Below, piece after piece: positions 1-9,492 of a stretch of 53,839 bases of DNA. The stretch is from Pseudomonadota bacterium (GTDB lineage Bacteria > Pseudomonadota > Gammaproteobacteria > Burkholderiales > Burkholderiaceae_E). The stretch is from the NCBI GenBank assembly GCA_029779435.1, contig JAKPAM010000060.1, positions 1 to 53,839 on the forward strand, written 5' to 3'. Numbering within the stretch: the stretch's first letter is position 1; each line of letters starts with the position of its first letter. The translations under genes and the position numbers were made by a program. The notes beneath the pieces were generated by a model. That model had not been told where the DNA came from, searched no databases, and saw nothing but the letters and a program-made list of their open reading frames with translations.

Positions 1-981
<981 letters not shown>

Positions 982-1133
982 GATTCAATGCTCCGGAGCC
1001 TTGCGGCAAACTTGTATGCAATCTGCGGGAACCGTCGGCGCCGGTCTTGTGAACCGACGCTGACATCGCGAGATGACAGCACTGTGACCGGGCTGCCGCA
1101 GGGGACCGCGGCTACAGCACCACATCGTCGACT

Positions 1134-1158
1134 CACCCGGGCGACAGCCCCCCGGGTG
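1134..1158. other. Stem-loop between rpsG and fusA
   Basis: Perfect 8-bp arms CACCCGGG and CCCGGGTG enclose a 9-base loop, in the 307-base gap (982-1288) between rpsG and fusA. No T-run follows on either strand, so this is more likely an RNA structure or processing site in the rpsG-fusA message than an intrinsic terminator. A TTGACA hexamer lies upstream on the minus strand but I see no convincing -10 partner. The rest of the gap shows nothing else I can name. Confidence 0.4.
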
Positions 1159-1288
1159 ACACTACCGTCGTCAGGCCGGACCGATCGTCCGATGCTGTCA
1201 AGCGAGAGAAAAGAGAAGCAACGAGAGAAACGTCGTCAACCCTGCTGCGCGCGAGACCGGGCAGCCGCCCGCCCCGCGCCGCGCCGCA

Positions 1289-1759
1289 TCAGAAGCGGAA
1301 GTGGGCGAACGCGCGGTTGGCCTCGGCCATGCGATGAACCTCGTCGCGCCGCTTGACCGCGCCACCGCGGTTCTCGGACGCTTCGGTCAGCTCGTTGGCC
1401 AGCCGCTGGCCCATCGACTTCTCGCCACGCTTCTTGGCGGCCTCGCGCAGCCAGCGCATCGCCAGCGCGGTGCGGCGCACCGGACGCACTTCGACCGGCA
1501 CCTGATAGTTGGCGCCACCGACCCGGCGGCTCTTGACCTCGACCATCGGGCGCGCGTTCTGCAGCGCCTGGGTGAAGACCTCGAGCGGATCCTTGCCCGA
1601 TTTCTGTCGGATCTGGTCGAACGCGCCGTACAGCATGCGCTCAGCGACGGCCTTCTTGCCCGAGAGCATCAGCACGTTGACGAATTTGGTGACGTCGGTG
1701 CTGCCGTACAAGGGGTCGGGCAGGACTTCACGTTTGGGGACTTCGCGACGACGGGGCAT
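1289..1759 (-). CDS. rpsG: 30S ribosomal protein S7
   Basis: 156-residue S7, the primary 16S rRNA 3'-domain binding protein that nucleates assembly of the small subunit head. The N-terminus [16 protein letters not shown] and the conserved [14 protein letters not shown] and [10 protein letters not shown] segments identify it, and the length matches the bacterial family. The start at 1759 has an AAGGTG ribosome binding site just upstream. It lies between rpsL and fusA on the same strand, as in the str operon. In E. coli S7 is a translational autoregulator of this operon; whether that holds here cannot be seen from the sequence. Confidence 0.99.
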   Translation of the reverse strand: MPRRREVPKREVLPDPLYGSTDVTKFVNVLMLSGKKAVAERMLYGAFDQIRQKSGKDPLEVFTQALQNARPMVEVKSRRVGGANYQVPVEVRPVRRTALAMRWLREAAKKRGEKSMGQRLANELTEASENRGGAVKRRDEVHRMAEANRAFAHFRF

Positions 1760-1877
1760 GATTCACCTTTCGATTCAGCCGGCGACCGGGTGTCGAATCC
1801 GGGCACCTGGACACCCTACTCACCGGCCGCACGATGCGAACCGACGGGAGTATCCGCTTACTTAGCGGTCGAGCCGC

Positions 1878-1910
1878 CAAAAACAAGAGCGCGAGGCCAG
1901 GCTCGCGCTC
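1878..1910 (-). terminator. Intrinsic terminator or attenuator between rpsL and rpsG
   Basis: Perfect 9-bp arms (GAGCGCGAG at 1887-1895, CTCGCGCTC at 1902-1910) enclose a 6-base loop. Read on the minus strand, the stem is followed by TTGTTTTTGG. It lies 3' of rpsL and about 120 bases upstream of rpsG, so it could reduce transcription into rpsG-fusA or mark separate transcription of those genes. Confidence 0.7.
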
Positions 1911-1978
1911 ACCAAAAAACCATTCGGCCACCGGCACGCCGGCCGGTAGACAGAGCCTGCGCGGAGGCAGGCGAGCGA

Positions 1979-2356
<378 letters not shown>

Positions 2357-2499
2357 ACCGACCAATCCTTCTCAATTCACCCCGCCTTCGCGAGGATCCA
2401 CGCGCAACCCGCATCGACAGTGCCGACGGGTCCACGCGCTTGGGGTTACACAGCCTGCGATCGGTTGCGCAGGCCGGGATAAATCTTGGAAAGCCCTCG

Positions 2500-2528
2500 A
2501 ATATACTTCGTCGAGACAGGCTTTGCAA
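2500..2528 (-). promoter_or_regulatory. Probable sigma70 promoter for rpsL
   Basis: On the minus strand a TTGCAA -35 (2523-2528) and a TATATT -10 (2500-2505) are separated by exactly 17 bases. Transcription would start near 2493, giving a leader of about 135 bases before rpsL. This is the clearest promoter in the rpsL/hydrolase divergent region. Confidence 0.65.
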
Positions 2529-2540
2529 GCATCAGCCGCA

Positions 2541-2556
2541 CCACGCGATCGCGTGG
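2541..2556. promoter_or_regulatory. 16-bp perfect palindrome, candidate operator
   Basis: CCACGCGATCGCGTGG is a perfect 16-bp palindrome, 45 bases upstream of the serine hydrolase start and just upstream of the rpsL -35 box on the opposite strand. Position and symmetry fit a dimeric regulator site, but the regulator is unknown and no promoter for the hydrolase is obvious. Confidence 0.35.
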
Positions 2557-2601
2557 ACTAGAATCGGACCGACCACCCCATCACTCCGAGGAGACGACAC
2601 G

Positions 2602-3762
2602 ATGACGGGATTCCCGTTGCAAGCCGACACCGGCGCCACCGGCCATCTGCGCCAGGAATCGCTCGAACGGCTGTACGCGCTGGTCGAGCGCCACATCGCC
2701 GACGGCCGCTATCCGGGCGCGCAGATCGCGCTGGCGCAGAACGGCAAGCTGCTGATCGAGCGCAGCTTCGGCCACGGCCGGCTGGACGCGGCGGCACCCG
2801 GCGGCGTCGCGGGCAAGGCCGACGGCCGCAGCCTGTGGTTGTTGTATTCGAACACCAAGGTGGTACTCGCCACCGCGCTGTGGAAGCTGTTCGAGGAAGG
2901 CGCGTTCCGCTTCACCGACCGCGTCGTCGACCACGTGCCGGAGTTCAAGCGCAACGGCAAGCGCGACATCACGCTGCTGCAGGTGATCACGCACCAGGGC
3001 GGATTCCCGAACGCCACCGTGCCTCCGGACTGCTGGGACGACCACGAGAAGATGAAGACGCGGGTCTGCAACTTCTCGCTCGAATGGACACCGGGTTCGC
3101 GCGTGCACTATCACGGCCTGTCCGCGCACTGGGCGCTGGCCACCGTCATCGAAGCCGTCACCGGCAAGGACTTCCGCGACTACGTGCGCGAAGCGGTGAT
3201 CGAGCCGCTGGGCCTGGCCGACGACCTGTTCATGGGCCTGCCCGCCGACGCCAACGCCAACGTTGCCGACCGCGTGACCGAGATGGTCGAACCGGTCCCG
3301 GGCGGCAGCGGTTACCGGCCGATCCCCGAGAACAACACGCCCGAGTGGCGGCGGGCGGGGGCGCCCGGCGGCGGCGCCTACGGGACGGCGCGCGGCATGG
3401 CGGCGCTGTACCAGATGATGCTGGCTGGCGGCGAATTGAACGGCGTGCGGCTGCTGTCGCCGCGCACGCTGGCCTATGCGATCCGCAACTTCACCGACGA
3501 TCGCGTCGACGAGTTCATGGGCATGCCAATGCACCGCGGCCTGGGCCCGCACCTGCGCGGCACGACGCCGTCGATCCGCGGCCTGGGCGCGATCGCGCCG
3601 GCCACGGCGTTCGGCCACGGCGGCGTCGGGTCGTCGTACTGCTGGGGCGACCCGGAATCCGGCATCTCGTTCGTCTACCTGACCAACTGCCGCGTGCCGG
3701 ACCCGTGGCACTCCGACCGGCTGGACGTGGTCAGCAACCTGGTGCACTCGGCGATTCTTTGA
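2602..3762 (+). CDS. Serine hydrolase of the class C beta-lactamase/esterase family
   Basis: 386 residues. The SxxK nucleophile motif is S83-N-T-K86. The second-motif tyrosine is probably Y170 (VHYHG, rather than the YxN of true AmpC). The third motif is a GHGG around residues 338-341. This is the pattern of EstB-like esterases and beta-lactamase-related hydrolases rather than of antibiotic-hydrolysing AmpC, so an ester or peptide substrate is more likely. I see no signal peptide, which suggests a cytoplasmic enzyme. The start at 2602 follows a GAGGAG ribosome binding site; an upstream in-frame ATG lacks one and would extend into the promoter region. The gene is divergent from rpsL and stands alone. 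Confidence 0.88.
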   Translation: MTGFPLQADTGATGHLRQESLERLYALVERHIADGRYPGAQIALAQNGKLLIERSFGHGRLDAAAPGGVAGKADGRSLWLLYSNTKVVLATALWKLFEEGAFRFTDRVVDHVPEFKRNGKRDITLLQVITHQGGFPNATVPPDCWDDHEKMKTRVCNFSLEWTPGSRVHYHGLSAHWALATVIEAVTGKDFRDYVREAVIEPLGLADDLFMGLPADANANVADRVTEMVEPVPGGSGYRPIPENNTPEWRRAGAPGGGAYGTARGMAALYQMMLAGGELNGVRLLSPRTLAYAIRNFTDDRVDEFMGMPMHRGLGPHLRGTTPSIRGLGAIAPATAFGHGGVGSSYCWGDPESGISFVYLTNCRVPDPWHSDRLDVVSNLVHSAIL

Positions 3763-3781
3763 CGGCTGACGCCGTCGCAAA

Positions 3782-3799
3782 GCCGGACTCCGCTCCGGC
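3782..3799 (+). terminator. Hairpin after the serine hydrolase gene
   Basis: GCCGGA and TCCGGC arms (6 bp) with a 6-base loop lie 20 bases after the hydrolase stop, without a T-run. It is a possible weak or factor-dependent terminator. The remaining bases up to the CsgG-like gene show no other feature. Confidence 0.35.
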
Positions 3800-4027
3800 C
3801 ACACATCCGACGACCTCGACCGATCGGGTGCTTGCCGCACCGATCGTCAAACCCGAGCCGTACATTCGCGCCTGACTCATCGTTGTTCCCTGCCGGCGTC
3901 ATTGCGCCGCCGGCGCCTGGAAACCCATCGTAGTCGAGGCCAAGACATGAAGGAGGCTCGTCCCGTTCCCCTGCGGGCCAGCGCGTCGTCGCTGTCTCCG
4001 GGGTGCTCCGCACGAACGCCGGCATCA

Positions 4028-4999
4028 ATGCCGCGCAGGTTGCTCAGCGCATCGCTGTTGGCATTGGCGGCCGGTTGCGCGACACAGACCGCGCCGGTCG
4101 TACCGGCCGACGCGCCTCACAGCGTAGCGACCCAGCGCGCCGCGCAGCAGGCCGCCGTATCGCAGGCGCCGGCAACCCCGACGCTCAAACGCAAGATCGC
4201 GCTGGGACGCATCACCAACGAAACCCACTACGGTCAATCGCTGTTGCGCGATCGCCAAGGCGATCCGCTGGGCAAGCAGGTAACGGATCTGATGAGCAAG
4301 GCACTGACCGAATCCGGTGCTTATCTCGTTTTCGAGCGCCCCGATATCGGCCGGCTGCAGGCCGAGAGTCGGCTGACCGACACGAAGCTGAACCTGATTG
4401 GCGTGGATGCGCTGATCATCGGATCGCTGACCGAGTTCGGCCGCAAGACGATCGGTTCGACAGGCTTCGCCTCGTCCAGCAAGCGCCAGGTGGCATTCGC
4501 GAAGGTCGACATACGCGTGGTGGACGTCGTCACCGGCCAGGCCATCTTCGCGACGTCGGGTGCGGGCGAGGCGTCGACCGAATCGGCGTCCACGTTCGGC
4601 TTCGGCTCACAAGCCGCCTATGACGGCACGCTAAACGACGCCGCGATCCGGCAGGCGGTTTCCGAAGCCGTCAACCGACTCGGTACGCAACTGGCCGCAC
4701 GCCCGTGGCAGACCCATATCCTGAAGACCGACGGCAACACCGTCTACCTCGGCGGCGGCAAGAGCCAAGGCATCCAGCCCGGCATGCGCTTCTCGGTGCT
4801 GACGCAGGGCGAGCAAGTCAAGTCCCCGCAGACCGGGGCGATGATCACGCTGCCTGGTCGCGTGCTCGCCCAGGTGCGCATCGACGCGCTGTTCGGTGAA
4901 GGTGAGCTGAACGAGGGCTCCGTCGCATCGGTCGTCGCTGGCTCGCTTGTGAACGCCCGCTCCGACTCATTGATCGTTCGTTTCGATGGAGCCCGATGA
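4028..4999 (+). CDS. CsgG-like outer-membrane lipoprotein with FlgT-C-like tail
   Basis: 323 residues from this start. The signal peptide MPRRLLSASLLALAAGC ends in a lipobox with the lipidated cysteine at 17. Residues about 55-220 resemble the CsgG/HfaB family, whose prototype forms the curli secretion pore in the outer membrane. The C-terminal part (about 235-323, with VYLGGGKSQGIQPGMRFSV) resembles the FlgT C-terminal domain of Vibrio flagellar H-ring proteins; that assignment is by eye. An ATG at 3947 has a better GAGG site but would put 27 extra residues before the signal peptide, so the start is uncertain. It is the first gene of a four-lipoprotein operon and overlaps the next gene by ATGA. 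Confidence 0.85.
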   Translation: MPRRLLSASLLALAAGCATQTAPVVPADAPHSVATQRAAQQAAVSQAPATPTLKRKIALGRITNETHYGQSLLRDRQGDPLGKQVTDLMSKALTESGAYLVFERPDIGRLQAESRLTDTKLNLIGVDALIIGSLTEFGRKTIGSTGFASSSKRQVAFAKVDIRVVDVVTGQAIFATSGAGEASTESASTFGFGSQAAYDGTLNDAAIRQAVSEAVNRLGTQLAARPWQTHILKTDGNTVYLGGGKSQGIQPGMRFSVLTQGEQVKSPQTGAMITLPGRVLAQVRIDALFGEGELNEGSVASVVAGSLVNARSDSLIVRFDGAR

Positions 5000-5334
5000 T
5001 GACGGAGCGACTCAGGCGGTGGAGCGTCGTACTGGCGTGCGTGATGGGGACGGTCAACGTGACCGGCTGCGTGCGGATGCCGACCGAACGGCAAGGCGTC
5101 TCGGACCTGCACCCACAGATTTCGTTCAAGGCGGCAAGTGATCAGGCGCATGGCGCTCGCGTTCTGATCGACGGTCTGGACATGGGGCCCGTGGAACGCT
5201 ACCTGGACGGCGAAGCGGCGCTGCGCGTGCTGCCCGGCGCCCACATGCTGCGGGTGACGGCAGGCGAGCGGAATCTACTCGAAGAACGCATCTACGTCGG
5301 TGACGGCGTCAACCGCACGTTCGAGATCCGGTAA
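4996..5334 (+). CDS. Small lipoprotein of unknown function in the CsgG-like operon
   Basis: 112 residues. An N-terminal hydrophobic segment ends in VTGC, giving a lipidated cysteine at residue 25 (24 if the second ATG is used). The mature part is about 88 residues and probably beta-rich; the segment ARVLIDGLDMGPVERYLDG with a later LPGAHMLRVTAGERNLLEE resembles PEGA-type surface domains, but this is a guess from pattern. It overlaps the CsgG-like gene by four bases and ends 11 bases before the DUF4810 gene, so it is almost certainly co-translated and part of the same outer-membrane assembly. Confidence 0.8.
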   Translation: MMTERLRRWSVVLACVMGTVNVTGCVRMPTERQGVSDLHPQISFKAASDQAHGARVLIDGLDMGPVERYLDGEAALRVLPGAHMLRVTAGERNLLEERIYVGDGVNRTFEIR

Positions 5335-5345
5335 GGAGCGATGCA

Positions 5346-5783
5346 ATGAAGCTTCGATTCATCCTGCCGCTGGTCGCGATGCTGGGCGGCTGCGCAACAC
5401 CGACCTTATACCAGTGGGGCGGCTACGACCAGTTGCTGTACACGGGGTACAAGGATTCGAGCAAGATGGAAGCCATGCGGGTCTCGCTTGAGGAACACAT
5501 CGCAGCAGTGGAGCAGAGCCGTCAGCGAGTCGCCCCTGGCTTGTACGCCGAACTGGGCACGTTGTATCTGCAACTGGGCCAGACGGACCGGGCGATCGCG
5601 AACTACAAGCGTGAACGCGCCCAGTGGCCGGAAAGCGCCGGACTAATGACCGCAATGATCCAGAACCTGGAGCGCCGAGAGAAGGATAAGTCGGCGAACG
5701 AACGAGAGGCCGCGACTTCACCCGCGCTGGCCGGCGTCTCCGCCGCCTCCCCTTCCCACGAGCACACGGAGGCACGGCAATGA
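5346..5783 (+). CDS. DUF4810 family lipoprotein
   Basis: 145 residues with lipobox LGGC (Cys16). The opening of the mature protein, TPTLYQWGGYDQLLY, is characteristic of DUF4810 proteins. Residues about 60-105 (LYAELGTLYLQLGQTDRAIANYKRE) look like a TPR helix pair, suggesting protein-protein contacts in the periplasm. A GGAG site precedes the start. DUF4810 lipoproteins usually occur between a CsgG-like and a DUF799/GNA1162 lipoprotein, which is exactly the order here. The stop overlaps the next start by ATGA. The function of the family is not established. Confidence 0.88.
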   Translation: MKLRFILPLVAMLGGCATPTLYQWGGYDQLLYTGYKDSSKMEAMRVSLEEHIAAVEQSRQRVAPGLYAELGTLYLQLGQTDRAIANYKRERAQWPESAGLMTAMIQNLERREKDKSANEREAATSPALAGVSAASPSHEHTEARQ

Positions 5784-6427
5784 AGCTCGGATTCGCCGCG
5801 AGTCTGCTCATGCTGGCTGCACTTAGCACCGGTTGCGCCACGCAATCGACGCGTCAGGACCTGAGCGCTTTCGAAGCGGCCAAGCCCCGCTCGATCCTGG
5901 TCGTTCCTACCGTCAACAAATCGCTCGACGTCGACGCGCCGAACTACGTGCTGGCAGCATTGCCAGTGCCGATCGCCGAGAAAGGCTACTACGTGTTTCC
6001 GGTGAACACGACCAAGGTCGTCCTGGAGCAGGAAGGTTGGTACGAAGGTGAACGGATCCACCAGCAGCCGACCAGCGACCTGGCCAAGCTCTTCGGCGCC
6101 GATGCAGTGCTGTACGTCACGATCAACCGATGGGACGCCCAGTACTCGTTCCTGTCGACAGTCGTTACGGTCGACTTTGACTATCGGCTGGTCAGCAAGG
6201 ATGGTGTCGAGCTGTGGAAGGACAAGCAGCAGATGCGGTATCAGCCGCAGAACAACAATGCTGGCAGCCCGTTGGCCGCGCTGATCGCCGCCGCAGTCAA
6301 CGCCGCCATGACGCGGGCGGCACCGAACTACATGCCGTTGACGCAACAGGCGAATCAGCGCGCATTCGTCACGGGCCAGAACGCCCTGCCCGATGGTCCT
6401 TATCGAACGGTGCAGGCCAAGCGCTGA
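5780..6427 (+). CDS. DUF799/GNA1162 family lipoprotein
   Basis: 215 residues with signal peptide and lipobox STGC (Cys19). Recognised by PRSILVVPTVNKSLDVDAPNY, then GYYVFPVNTTKVVLEQEGWY and a FGADAVLYVTINRWDAQY block, as in the neisserial vaccine antigen GNA1162, whose fold resembles TolB/CsgG N-terminal domains. It is the last gene of the CsgG-like operon. It converges on the first RTX gene with only a 33-base gap, which contains a 5-bp hairpin (GCCAG/CTGGC). Likely an outer-membrane-anchored periplasmic partner of the CsgG-like protein; exact role unknown. Confidence 0.9.
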   Translation: MKLGFAASLLMLAALSTGCATQSTRQDLSAFEAAKPRSILVVPTVNKSLDVDAPNYVLAALPVPIAEKGYYVFPVNTTKVVLEQEGWYEGERIHQQPTSDLAKLFGADAVLYVTINRWDAQYSFLSTVVTVDFDYRLVSKDGVELWKDKQQMRYQPQNNNAGSPLAALIAAAVNAAMTRAAPNYMPLTQQANQRAFVTGQNALPDGPYRTVQAKR

Positions 6428-6460
6428 GCGCCAGCCGCCTGGCCTGTCCGCCCGTCCTGA

Positions 6461-8668
6461 TCAGGCCAGCAGCGGCCCGTTCTCCGGATGAGCAAGCAGC
6501 CGGACGGCATCGAAGCCGTTCGTCGTCATCAGCAGGACGTTGCCCGAGGACAAGCCCGCCAGCGAAGCCGCCGACACCTGGTTGGCGGCCCCTCCGCCAG
6601 CGCCCACGGTCACGCCTTCGAGCGTGACCGAACCGATCGCGACACCATCGGCGCCGAACAGGCCCAGCACCAGGTTGCCAGCGGCGTCGGTCGACACCGA
6701 TAGGTGCTGCCCACCGGTCACGTTCAGGTCCGCCGTCGTCAAGTTGGTATCGCTGCGGGCCGACGTGGTGTTGTCCGGATCGCCGAGATAGCTGGGCACG
6801 CGGCTGCCGCGCGGATCGGCATCGAGCACGTCGATCAATGCGATCCGGTCGACACCGACACGGAAGTCCTTGACGACGTCGTTACCGTTGCCGGCCTGCA
6901 TCGTGTAGACGAAGACGTTGCCCGCTGGCGTGGTGTCGAGCGTGACGACACCGGTCGCCGGATCGTAACGCTGGCCGACCAGCACGTCGTCACCCCCTTG
7001 GCCGAACAGCACGTCGGCGCCCTCGCCGCCGACCAGCAGATCACCGCCGTCGGGTTGCACGGCCGCCACCGCGATCCGATGCACATCGACGCCGGGGTCG
7101 GCGGCACCGGTGTAGTTGTGATTGGTGTTCGGCGAAACGTACGACTCGATCGTGACCTGCGCGGTCGACGCGCTGGCGTGGGCGGTCCAGGTCCACGTCT
7201 GCGTCGCCGACAAGGCCGACGCGTCGAACCCGGTGGGTGCCGTGCCGGGCGCCCAGGTATGGTCAACGCCGTCGTAGCGGCCGACCTCGACGCCGTCGAC
7301 CAGCACGCGGAACGACGTCTGGCTCCGGTCGAGGCCGGACACCGTCATCGATAACGCGAAATCCTCGCCGGCCGCGACGCCGATCGCCTGCGAGATGCCG
7401 GCACCGGCCTCGCTCGCGTTGAAGTTGGTATTCCACACATAGTGGCTGCCGGGCGCGCCGCTCGTATCGAGCTTGTAGTAGACGATCGATTCGCCGCCGG
7501 CCACCAGATTACCCATCAACTGCAGGTCGTCATTCGTGCCGGGCCGGCCGTCATTGGCCCAGGCATCGAGCTCGGCCTGGCGCGCAGCGACGTCGGCGCC
7601 AGCCAGGACCGGCAGCGACGTACCGAAGGCGGCCGCCGTGCGCGACGGCGCCCATCCGATCGGCGCCAACCCATCGGGCGGATTGCCCAGGAAGCTGTAT
7701 TCGCCTTCGACGTCCGCCGTCGAGTAGCCACCGCCACGGCGCGTATCCCAGAACTCGAACTGGCCGTTGCGCACGCCCGACGTGCCGCCGCCGATCAGCA
7801 CGTCGCTGCCGGCGCCACCGATCAGGTAGTCGGCGCCGGCGCCGCCCAACGTCGAGCCGTCGGCCGCCGCCATCACCGGCGTCAAGCCCGACAACGCCGC
7901 GGCGGCGCTGTGATTGCCCGCGGCATCGGTGGCCACGACGCTGACAGCCTCGCCATGGACGAAGACGTTGTTGGCGAACGTGAACGCACCGGTCGTCGAG
8001 TCGGCTCGCGTCGTGCCCACCGCGGCGCCGCCGACCTCGACCGTGACGGTGGCGCCCGGTTCGGCCGTGCCGCTGACATGGCCATTGGCATCCAGGCGGG
8101 CAACCGGCCGATCGGGGGGCATCGTATCGGCGTTGCCGCCCTCGCCGCCGCCGCCTCCACCACCTCCCCCACCACCGCCGGCCGCGGCAGCCAACACCGC
8201 GACACCGGCCGCGATACCCGCGATCTTCAGCGGCGACAGGCCGCCCGCCGATTCGGCCCCTGCCGCTGCGCTCGCCGCATTCGCCGCATTCGCCGGAGTA
8301 GCCGCGCCGTCTGCCGCATGCACGAGAACCGACCCATCGGCGAGCTTGTACAGCGGCGCGTCGGCGGGCGTGACGACCGCGGGCGCGGCTCCGGCCGCCG
8401 GCGCGTCGACCGTCAATTGGCAAGAAGTACTGGGCGAGCAGGCCGAGTAGAAGTTGCTCAGTTCGACCTCTTGCCCATCGGGCAGTCCGTCGACGATCAG
8501 CGCATCGCCCATCTTGCGGGCACGCAACAGCGGCGGCGTCTTGCCGGTCGCACTGTCGAGGATCCGGACCTTGTCGCCCGACATGAGGTTGACGGTGGTC
8601 CTGGGTTGCGTCAGCGGGCTGGCGATGACGTTGCCGGACGGCTTGGTGATATGCAGGGTAAGCGCCAC
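6461..8668 (-). CDS. RTX protein 1: BapA-prefix, one Ig-like domain, type I secretion signal
   Basis: 735 residues, GTG start with an AGGGA ribosome binding site. Domain order: BapA/Bap/LapF prefix-like domain (1-75, with VELSNFYSAC at 68-77); Ala-rich stretch; hydrophobic segment (147-163) followed by a 12-Gly tract; one Ig-like domain (about 185-262); RTX nonapeptides LIGGAGSDVLIGG; an embedded module starting NGQFEFWD at 301; a second RTX block (GGEGADVLFGQGGDDVLVG); and a VCA0849-type type I secretion C-terminus with NVFVYTMQAGNGNDVVKDF. Predicted to be a calcium-binding, surface-retained or secreted protein. It is short compared with true BapA-like adhesins, which have thousands of residues. 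No transporter genes are adjacent. Confidence 0.9.
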   Translation of the reverse strand: MALTLHITKPSGNVIASPLTQPRTTVNLMSGDKVRILDSATGKTPPLLRARKMGDALIVDGLPDGQEVELSNFYSACSPSTSCQLTVDAPAAGAAPAVVTPADAPLYKLADGSVLVHAADGAATPANAANAASAAAGAESAGGLSPLKIAGIAAGVAVLAAAAGGGGGGGGGGGGEGGNADTMPPDRPVARLDANGHVSGTAEPGATVTVEVGGAAVGTTRADSTTGAFTFANNVFVHGEAVSVVATDAAGNHSAAAALSGLTPVMAAADGSTLGGAGADYLIGGAGSDVLIGGGTSGVRNGQFEFWDTRRGGGYSTADVEGEYSFLGNPPDGLAPIGWAPSRTAAAFGTSLPVLAGADVAARQAELDAWANDGRPGTNDDLQLMGNLVAGGESIVYYKLDTSGAPGSHYVWNTNFNASEAGAGISQAIGVAAGEDFALSMTVSGLDRSQTSFRVLVDGVEVGRYDGVDHTWAPGTAPTGFDASALSATQTWTWTAHASASTAQVTIESYVSPNTNHNYTGAADPGVDVHRIAVAAVQPDGGDLLVGGEGADVLFGQGGDDVLVGQRYDPATGVVTLDTTPAGNVFVYTMQAGNGNDVVKDFRVGVDRIALIDVLDADPRGSRVPSYLGDPDNTTSARSDTNLTTADLNVTGGQHLSVSTDAAGNLVLGLFGADGVAIGSVTLEGVTVGAGGGAANQVSAASLAGLSSGNVLLMTTNGFDAVRLLAHPENGPLLA

Positions 8669-9119
8669 GATGGTCCCTAATCCCTAATCGTTTGAAATCC
8701 CGCGTCACCGGCCCGGCACGGCCGCACGAGCGACGCCACCTCGTCACGGCGCCTTCGGGGCGCGTGTCGGGATGAGAATCTACCTGGGGAAGCCGGCGGC
8801 GGCGAGATCGGCGAACGCAAGCGTTGCGTGGACCGCGATACGGAGTGCGCGGAGCACAGGCGTTTGAAACGCGACCGGGCCGTCACGCTGCGCTGCAGGC
8901 CGATAGAACCAACGGCGACACATCGACGAAGCGGCAAGAGCCGGAGTTCGTCGCGGAACACCTGACGTCGAATGAGGAGTTCCGGCCGGGCTGGCTTCGG
9001 CGGCTGGCTTCGTTTACACCGGAGTCGTCGCCGGAAGATCGTCCGGAAGCGGGTCTGCGCCTCACATCGATGACGTGCGCCCGGCCAAGCCGGCGATCAT
9101 CACCACGATCGATAGCGGC
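8669..9119. other. 451-base non-coding gap upstream of RTX protein 1
   Basis: This stretch separates the GNAT stop from the RTX protein 1 start. It probably carries the RTX 1 promoter and leader. Short open frames on both strands have no recognisable protein features. I see a tandem GGCTGGCTTCG duplication near 8990-9013 and a short hairpin (CCGGC/GCCGG, 9081-9093) that could end the GNAT transcript. Nothing else is evident. Confidence 0.4.
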
Positions 9120-9434
9120 TCACAACCCCAGCAGCGACCGCCCTTCATCGGCCAGCAGATCCTGCGTCTCGGGATGCTTGCGCATGTAGCCTTCGAACAT
9201 CGAGCATCGCGGCACGACGCGCAAGCCGCGTGCCCGCGCGGCATCCAGGCCCGCACGTACCAGATGCGTCCCCACGCCTCGGCCCTGAAGGACCTGCGGC
9301 ACGACGGTATGAGTGAAGGTGATGACGGAGCCCGACACTTCGTATTCGGCGACCGCCAACGCGTCATGCAGCGACAGTTCGAAGCGATGCGCGGCCGGGT
9401 TGTCTCGAACGGGAGGAAGTGCGGGCTTGTCCAT
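9120..9434 (-). CDS. Small GNAT-fold N-acetyltransferase (YjdJ/Acetyltransf_CG type)
   Basis: 104 residues, the usual length for this minimal GNAT family. Motif A with the acetyl-CoA pyrophosphate loop is visible as VVPQVLQGRGVGTHLV (about 44-59), with the Q/RxxGxG/A core QGRGVG. It continues with ARARGLRVVPRCSMFEGYMRKHPE, typical of this family (RKHPE motif). The substrate is unknown. It lies on the minus strand, 58 bases downstream of the GGDEF gene and in the same direction; it could be co-transcribed with it. Confidence 0.88.
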   Translation of the reverse strand: MDKPALPPVRDNPAAHRFELSLHDALAVAEYEVSGSVITFTHTVVPQVLQGRGVGTHLVRAGLDAARARGLRVVPRCSMFEGYMRKHPETQDLLADEGRSLLGL

Positions 9435-9492
9435 CGGATGTCCTGGGGTCTCGTCGGGTCGTCAGCCAGACGATACCTCAAGCGCCCTCCCC

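Noticed and set aside
2602..3762. Serine hydrolase as an antibiotic-hydrolysing beta-lactamase
   Set aside because: The YxN motif is replaced by Tyr-His-Gly and there is no signal peptide, so an esterase-like role is more likely.
8824..9189. Small open frame in the gap upstream of RTX 1
   Set aside because: No ribosome site, no family features and partly antisense to the GNAT gene.
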